This document shows, piece after piece, positions 14,361 to 18,572 of a DNA stretch of 18,572 nucleotides. A program made the translations under genes and the position numbers. Under the pieces are notes generated by a model that was given only the letters and a program-made list of their open reading frames with translations, made no database searches and was not told where the DNA came from. The stretch comes from JANMEX01 sp031423755 (lineage in GTDB: Bacteria > Pseudomonadota > Alphaproteobacteria > Rhizobiales > Rhizobiaceae), in assembly GCA_031423755.1 (NCBI GenBank), contig JANPGC010000335.1, forward strand, positions 1 through 18,572, read 5' to 3'. Position 1 is the stretch's first letter. The number at the start of each line of letters is the position of its first letter.

Positions 14361-15203
14361 ATGACGCACAACGCCGAAACCAAAATGGCCGCCCCAAGCA
14401 TCGTCTTCGACGGGCTGACGCTCGGTTATAACAGCCATCCGGCGGTGCATCATCTGGATGGCGCGCTCAAACGCGGGTCTCTGACGGCGGTGGTTGGTCC
14501 GAACGGTTCCGGCAAATCAACGCTGATGAAGGCGATTGCCGGAATATTGTCGCCAATGGCGGGCGCCATCCGCATCGCGCCCGGCCAACGTGTCGCGTAC
14601 CTTCCGCAGCAATCGGAAATCGATCAGCATTTTCCCGCACGCGTTTATGACTTGGTGGCGCTGGGGCTATGGCCAAGACGCGGCTTGACCGGCTGGCTGA
14701 CGCGCGGCGACAGGGCCGATGTGATGAAGGCACTGGCGGCCGTCGGGCTTGAAGGATTTGATGACCGCGCGCTCGACACGCTGTCCGGCGGGCAGTTGCA
14801 AAGGGCGCTGTTTGCGCGGGTTCTGCTGCAGGATGCTGACTTGATCCTGCTCGACGAGCCGTTCAACGCCATCGATACGAAGACCGTCGGCGATCTGGTG
14901 GCGCTTATTGGGCTGTGGCGGGGCGAAGGCCGCACGGTGATGGTTGTTGTGCATGACATGACGCTGGTGCGGCAGATGTTTCCTGAAGTGCTGCTTTTGG
15001 CACGACAGAAGATCGCCTGGGGTTCGACAATGACGGCTCTGACCGATGACAATCTGGCACGAGCGCGCCGATTCACGGAAGCTTGGAACGAAAATGCGGC
15101 GTGGTGTGATGAGCCCGGCGACATGCATCATCACAACGGCCATGAGCACCACGGACATCATGATCACGCCCACCATGACCATTCCGTCCACGGGAATCCT
15201 TGA
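14361..15203 (+). CDS. znuC: Zinc ABC transporter ATP-binding protein with histidine-rich tail (ZnuC/AztA type)
   Basis: This is the ATPase that powers zinc import. Motifs are Walker A GPNGSGKST (46-54), the Q-loop in LPQQSEID (81-88), signature LSGGQLQRALFARVLL (141-156), Walker B LILLDEP (161-167) and H-loop H198 in VVVHDMT. The core ends near residue 250. The last 25 residues are a histidine-rich tail with 13 histidines between 256 and 277, which is unusual for the ATPase and probably binds or stores cytoplasmic zinc. The start at ATG 14361 has a weak CCGGA in front; ATG 14385 is an alternative. It is the first gene of znuCBA, 3 bp before znuB. The gene order (ATPase, permease, binding protein) also fits the aztABC zinc system, so the name is approximate. 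Confidence 0.92.
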   Translation: MTHNAETKMAAPSIVFDGLTLGYNSHPAVHHLDGALKRGSLTAVVGPNGSGKSTLMKAIAGILSPMAGAIRIAPGQRVAYLPQQSEIDQHFPARVYDLVALGLWPRRGLTGWLTRGDRADVMKALAAVGLEGFDDRALDTLSGGQLQRALFARVLLQDADLILLDEPFNAIDTKTVGDLVALIGLWRGEGRTVMVVVHDMTLVRQMFPEVLLLARQKIAWGSTMTALTDDNLARARRFTEAWNENAAWCDEPGDMHHHNGHEHHGHHDHAHHDHSVHGNP

Positions 15204-15206
15204 GCC

Positions 15207-16073
15207 ATGTATGAATTGCTGATCGGGCCTTTTGTTGACTATGGCTTCATGCAGAAGGCGTTGCTGGGCACTCTGATGCTTGCGGTTGGTGCGGGTCCGG
15301 TCGGTGTGTTTTTGATGCTGCGGCGGATGAGCCTTGCGGGCGATGCGATGGCGCATGCCATCCTGCCAGGCGCGGCGGCGGGCTATCTTTTGTTCGGGCT
15401 GGCGATCATCCCGATGACCATAGGGGGACTGATCGCCGGGTTGGCTGTGGCGCTCGGCGCGGGCGCGGTGTCGCGCTACACAATCCAGAATGAAGACGCG
15501 TCCATGGCGGCGTTTTACCTGATTTCGCTGGCCGCCGGTGTGCTTCTTGTCTCGCTGCGCGGGTCGAGTGTGGACCTGATGCATGTGTTGTTTGGCACGG
15601 TGCTGGCGCTGGACACACAGACGCTGTGGCTGATCGGCACGATTTCCGCACTGACGCTTGTAGTGCTGGCGATCTTCTGGCGCGGGCTGGTGGCAGAGTG
15701 TCTTGACCCTTTGTATTTGCGCTCGGTGAGCGGGATCGGCGGGCTGGTGCATCTTTTGTTTCTGGTGCTGGTGGTGCTCAATCTGGTCAGCGGATTTCAG
15801 GCACTCGGCACGCTGCTTTCGGTCGGGCTGATGATGCTGCCCGCGCTCGCCGCGCGCTTCTGGACCAGCCGCGTTGAAACAATGTCATTGCTGGCCGTTG
15901 CCATCGGCATGGTTTCCGGCGTGGCGGGATTGCTGATTTCCTATCACCTGGAATTGCCGAGCGGGCCGTCGATTATTCTTGTCGCAGGGCTCGCCTATCT
16001 GGTGTCGCTGATAGCGGGAAGGCGCGGGATCGTGCAGTCGCGGCTGCGCCCGCACCGGCACCGTGTTGCCTGA
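15207..16073 (+). CDS. znuB: Zinc ABC transporter permease (ZnuB/AztB type)
   Basis: This is the inner-membrane channel of the zinc importer, family ABC-3. The 288 residues are mostly hydrophobic, with about eight membrane helices. The N-terminal region has VGVFLMLRRMSLAGDAMAHA, containing the conserved S-GDA-AHA-LPG pattern of this permease family, continuing ILPGAAAGYLLFGL. A later segment, GFQALGTLLSVGLMMLPALA, matches the conserved GTLL-GLL--PAA-A region. The C-terminus is short and basic (QSRLRPHRHRVA). Its ATG begins 3 bp after the znuC stop, so they are translated together. Confidence 0.93.
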   Translation: MYELLIGPFVDYGFMQKALLGTLMLAVGAGPVGVFLMLRRMSLAGDAMAHAILPGAAAGYLLFGLAIIPMTIGGLIAGLAVALGAGAVSRYTIQNEDASMAAFYLISLAAGVLLVSLRGSSVDLMHVLFGTVLALDTQTLWLIGTISALTLVVLAIFWRGLVAECLDPLYLRSVSGIGGLVHLLFLVLVVLNLVSGFQALGTLLSVGLMMLPALAARFWTSRVETMSLLAVAIGMVSGVAGLLISYHLELPSGPSIILVAGLAYLVSLIAGRRGIVQSRLRPHRHRVA

Positions 16074-16102
16074 TGAGCTGATTCACACAAAGGAGCCAAA
16101 GC

Positions 16103-17035
16103 ATGAAAAGGTTTGGACTTTTGGTCTTTGCGATCATGGCTTTGCTCGTGCCTTTGCCAACCCATGCGACGGCACAGCCGCTGAAAGTTGTTGCCTCATT
16201 TTCGATCCTTGGTGATCTGGCAAAAGCGGTTGGCGGCGACAAGGTTGAGGTGGTGACGCTGGTTGGCCCCAATGGAGACGCGCACGTGTACGAGCCCAAG
16301 CCTGCGGACGCTGCGAGTGTTTCTGTGGCTGGCGTGGTGCTCGTCAACGGGCTGGGCTTTGAAGGGTTTATCGAGCGACTGGCGAAGGCAAGCTCTACCA
16401 ATGCCGCGATTGTCGAAGTCTCCAAAGGCGTCAAGCCAATTGAAGCAGCAGAGGAAGGGCATGAGGCGGAAGCAGGGGCTGCTGACACCGAACAGCACCA
16501 CGGCGGCATCGACCCGCATGCCTTTCAATCCGTCCCGAACGTCAGGCTCTATGTGAAGAACATTGCTGAGGCATTCTGCGCGGCAGACACTACGGACTGT
16601 GACAGGTTCAAGGCCAATGCGGCGGCGTATGACGCCAAGCTCGCAAAGTTGGACGCAGATATTCGGGCCGCCGTCGCGTCAATTCCGGCGGAAAAGCGGA
16701 CGATCATCACCTCGCATGATGCGTTCGGCTATTTTGCCAATGAGTATGGGGTGAAGTTCTTGGCACCCGAGGGGATTTCGACGGACTCTGAAGCCTCAGC
16801 ATCAGATGTTGCCAAGCTGATTGACCAAGTGCGGGCGGACAAGGCTTCGGCGCTGTTTGTCGAGAATATTTCTGATCCACGGCTGGTGAACCAGATTTCG
16901 GCAGAGACCGGGATCAAGGTGGGCGGGGCGCTTTATTCGGATGCGCTGTCGGCAGCGGATGGACCGGCAGGGACGTATATTGAGATGATGCAGCATAATG
17001 TCGAGACGATAAAGGGCGCGATACTGGGGAGTTGA
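16103..17035 (+). CDS. znuA: Periplasmic zinc-binding protein (ZnuA/AztC type)
   Basis: This is the cluster A-I metal-binding lipoprotein-like or secreted receptor of the importer; here there is no lipobox. The signal peptide is residues 1-24 (MKRFGLLVFAIMALLVPLPT, then HATA, with cleavage before QP). Metal ligands are H61 (GDAHVYEP), H139 (GIDPHAF), H205 (SHDAFGYF) and D280 (YSDAL). The loop before H139, which in classical ZnuA is long and histidine-rich, is short here (only H120, H132 and H133). That resembles AztC more than ZnuA. C159 and C166 might pair. The length is 310 residues. AAGGAG lies 7 bases before the ATG, a strong site, and the gene follows znuB by 29 bp. Confidence 0.92.
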   Translation: MKRFGLLVFAIMALLVPLPTHATAQPLKVVASFSILGDLAKAVGGDKVEVVTLVGPNGDAHVYEPKPADAASVSVAGVVLVNGLGFEGFIERLAKASSTNAAIVEVSKGVKPIEAAEEGHEAEAGAADTEQHHGGIDPHAFQSVPNVRLYVKNIAEAFCAADTTDCDRFKANAAAYDAKLAKLDADIRAAVASIPAEKRTIITSHDAFGYFANEYGVKFLAPEGISTDSEASASDVAKLIDQVRADKASALFVENISDPRLVNQISAETGIKVGGALYSDALSAADGPAGTYIEMMQHNVETIKGAILGS

Positions 17036-17142
17036 GCCGGGCGTGGCGGGCTATTTTTGACCCTCGGTGCTGCCCCCTCTCCGTCACGGGCTTTGCCCGC
17101 GACATCTCTCTACAAAAGGGGCGAGGTTAAAGAAGTGGAGCT
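17036..17142. repeat. Palindromic intergenic repeat between convergent znuA and cysQ
   Basis: This 107-bp spacer holds GACCCTCGGTGCTGCCC from 17059, nearly the same as the start of the repeat at 8155. A hairpin CGGGC-TTT-GCCCG (17087-17099) follows, with outer arms GCCCC (from 17072) and GGGGC (17118-17122). It fits the short palindromic repeats scattered in Hyphomicrobiales. It may also terminate transcription of both convergent genes, though no U-tract is present. Confidence 0.65.
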
Positions 17143-17922
17143 TCAAATCCGCGCGATGAAATGCGGGTTCGCGAAATCGCTGTCATTTGCTTGGTTGCGC
17201 TTGCCGTAGGCGAGCGGCTGGCCGTCTGTCGTTTCTGTGCGGCCACCGGCAGCGCGCAGGACGGCGTCGCCTGCGGCGGTGTCCCACTCCATGGTGCGGC
17301 TGAAACGTGGATAGAGATCAGCCGAGCCTTCGGCGAGCAGACAGAATTTCAGCGAAGAGCCAATGTTGACGGTCGAACAGCCGTGCAGGCCCGCAAGATA
17401 ATCTTCTGTCTCCGGCGTCAAATGGTTGCGGGAGGCGACGACGCGGCGCGGCTCCGGTTCCGGGTCGGGTAGAAGTGGCATGCGGCGCTCCACGACGGCG
17501 TTGTCTGAAACAGAGCCGATGCTTGCGCGGTATGCCGCCCGCCCTGCCCCGGCATAGAGGACGGCGCGAGCCGGGGCATAGACGATACCGGCAACGGGTA
17601 CGCCGTTTTCGATGAGGGCGATGTTCACGGTGAAATCCTCACGGCCCGCAACGAACTCCTTGGTGCCATCCAAAGGATCAACCAGAAAAAAGCGGGTGCC
17701 GAGCGCCTGAGGCACGTGGCCAGAGGCGATTTCCTCTTCGGCTACGACCGGGATATCGGGAAAATGCGCTGCAAGGCCATCGACGATGATGCGCTCGGCC
17801 GTCTCATCTGCCTCGGTGACGGGCGACAGGTCTTCCTTGGTCCGTGCCTCTATTCCCTTTGCGCGCACAGCCATTATTGCAGCGCCGGCCTTTATGGCCA
17901 GCACTTCAAACACGACAAGCAT
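17143..17922 (-). CDS. cysQ: 3'(2'),5'-bisphosphate nucleotidase CysQ
   Basis: This enzyme hydrolyses PAP (3'-phosphoadenosine 5'-phosphate) to AMP, clearing the by-product of sulfate assimilation. It belongs to the inositol monophosphatase fold. Metal-binding motifs are TEADE (36-40), VAEEE (60-64), the signature DPLDGTKEFV (82-91) and the C-terminal EWDTAAGDAVL. The length of 259 residues is normal. I chose ATG 17922 (MLVVFEVLAIKAGAAI) because family similarity begins there and it lies 10 bases after the cysNC stop. The longer frame from 17994 adds a serine/threonine-rich stretch and would overlap cysNC by 62 bp. It is directly behind cysNC, so the operon makes PAPS and removes PAP. Confidence 0.92.
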   Translation of the reverse strand: MLVVFEVLAIKAGAAIMAVRAKGIEARTKEDLSPVTEADETAERIIVDGLAAHFPDIPVVAEEEIASGHVPQALGTRFFLVDPLDGTKEFVAGREDFTVNIALIENGVPVAGIVYAPARAVLYAGAGRAAYRASIGSVSDNAVVERRMPLLPDPEPEPRRVVASRNHLTPETEDYLAGLHGCSTVNIGSSLKFCLLAEGSADLYPRFSRTMEWDTAAGDAVLRAAGGRTETTDGQPLAYGKRNQANDSDFANPHFIARI

Positions 17923-17932
17923 CGCCGCCGTA

Positions 17933-18572
17933 TCAGATGGTGAAGTCGTCGTAGGCGTTGAGGCGGAGGATGTAATCTTCGACTTCCTTGGCAAGGTCTG
18001 CCGACTCGCGGCCTGACGTCTTCAGATGTATTTCCGGAGCATCCGGCGCTTCATAGGGGGAGTCAATGCCGGTGAAATTCTTGATCTCGCCGCGATAGGC
18101 TTTGGCGTAGAGGCCCTTCGGATCGCGGGCCGCGCAATCTTCAATCGGCGTGTCGACAAAAACCTCGATGAATTCACCCGCTGGCAGCAGGTCACGCGCT
18201 GTCCGGCGCTCGCTCTTGAACGGCGAAATGAACGAGACGAGGACGATCAGGCCGGCATCAGCCATCAGCCGTGCGACTTCGGCGACACGGCGGATATTTT
18301 CGACGCGGTCTTCGTCAGTGAAGCCGAGATCGCGGTTGAGACCGTGGCGGACGTTGTCGCCATCCAGAATGTAGGTGTGCATGCCCAAAGCGTGCAGGCG
18401 CTTTTCGAGAATGTTGGCGATGGTTGACTTGCCGGAGCCGGACAGGCCGGTGAACCACAGGATGGCCGGACGCTGATGCTTCTGCATCGCGCGTGATTCC
18501 TTGTTTACGTCGAGCGCCTGCCAGTGGACATTGGAGGCGCGGCGCAGCGGATGGTCGATCATGCCGGCGCCT
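17933..18572 (-). CDS. cysNC: C-terminal part of bifunctional CysN/CysC (APS kinase domain), cut by window edge
   Basis: This is the APS kinase half of the fused sulfate adenylyltransferase large subunit/APS kinase, which phosphorylates APS to PAPS with ATP. The frame is open to the right edge (GAG before MIDHPLRRASNVHWQA). That sequence is the linker between the EF-Tu-like CysN part and CysC in fused proteins, so the ATG at 18562 is internal and not the start. Visible motifs are Walker A GLSGSGKST (39-47 counted from that methionine), DGDNVRHGLNRDLGF, SFISPFKSERR for APS binding and DPKGLYAKAYRGEI. The C-terminus is complete (LNAYDDFTI). cysQ follows 10 bp downstream. Confidence 0.93.
   Translation of the reverse strand, partial: GAGMIDHPLRRASNVHWQALDVNKESRAMQKHQRPAILWFTGLSGSGKSTIANILEKRLHALGMHTYILDGDNVRHGLNRDLGFTDEDRVENIRRVAEVARLMADAGLIVLVSFISPFKSERRTARDLLPAGEFIEVFVDTPIEDCAARDPKGLYAKAYRGEIKNFTGIDSPYEAPDAPEIHLKTSGRESADLAKEVEDYILRLNAYDDFTI

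Noticed and set aside
14667..15752. Minus-strand 361-residue open frame opposite znuC and znuB
   Set aside because: It is rich in histidine, arginine and glutamine as expected from the antisense of the transporter genes, with no domain and no ribosome site.
17933..17994. 62-bp overlap between cysQ and cysNC
   Set aside because: It arises only from the longest open frame of cysQ. The family N-terminus begins at 17922, which removes the overlap.
18562..18562. Free-standing CysC starting at the ATG at 18562
   Set aside because: The frame is open beyond it to the window edge, and MIDHPLRRASNVHWQA is the linker found inside fused CysN/CysC proteins.

Overview
The window looks like chromosomal DNA of an alphaproteobacterium of the order Hyphomicrobiales. 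The basis is a smoEFGK-type polyol transporter, a fused CysN/CysC protein, a Zur-controlled zinc-uptake locus and short palindromic intergenic repeats of the kind common in that order. Genus cannot be read from the sequence. Most genes are GC-rich; the toxin-antitoxin pair near 6.8-7.5 kb is clearly more AT-rich.

Layout. 1-4.86 kb, minus strand: a sorbitol/mannitol ABC importer operon in the order smoE (binding protein), smoF and smoG (permeases), smoK (ATPase), with the SorC-family regulator smoC upstream. smoK is broken: its N-terminal two thirds lie on the minus strand, and a C-terminal piece of the same kind of ATPase lies at the window edge in the opposite orientation. 5.16-6.78 kb, plus: an FAD-dependent GMC oxidoreductase. 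6.83-7.29 kb, minus: a hicAB toxin-antitoxin pair. 7.48-11.03 kb: a signalling module with a NarL-type response regulator (plus) facing a FIST-domain protein (NosP-like) and a soluble hybrid histidine kinase (minus). The regulator and kinase genes are separated by 411 bp full of palindromic repeats. 11.28-12.91 kb, minus: an acyl-CoA ligase. 13.16-13.83 kb, plus: a TerC-family membrane protein. 13.84-17.04 kb: zur (minus) divergent from znuC-znuB-znuA (plus), with two near-perfect Zur-type palindromes between them. 17.14-18.57 kb, minus: cysQ behind the C-terminal APS-kinase part of cysNC, which runs off the right edge.

How the genes fit together. The first block imports a polyol under a local sugar-sensing regulator; a repeated operator-like element precedes both smoE and smoC. 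The middle block resembles the NosP/NahK arrangement of Pseudomonas, in which a FIST protein controls its co-transcribed kinase; the neighbouring response regulator is the obvious output candidate. The zinc block is a complete Zur-repressed uptake system, and the ATPase carries an unusual histidine-rich tail. The last block makes PAPS and recycles PAP in sulfate assimilation.

I found no CRISPR array, phage, integrase, tRNA, rRNA or transposase gene. Nothing here is convincingly a wholly new system. The points most worth checking are the inverted junction in smoK, the NosP-like/kinase/regulator module, the phased TTYGGCG repeats beside smoC, and a small palindrome flanked by 8-bp direct repeats upstream of the FIST gene.
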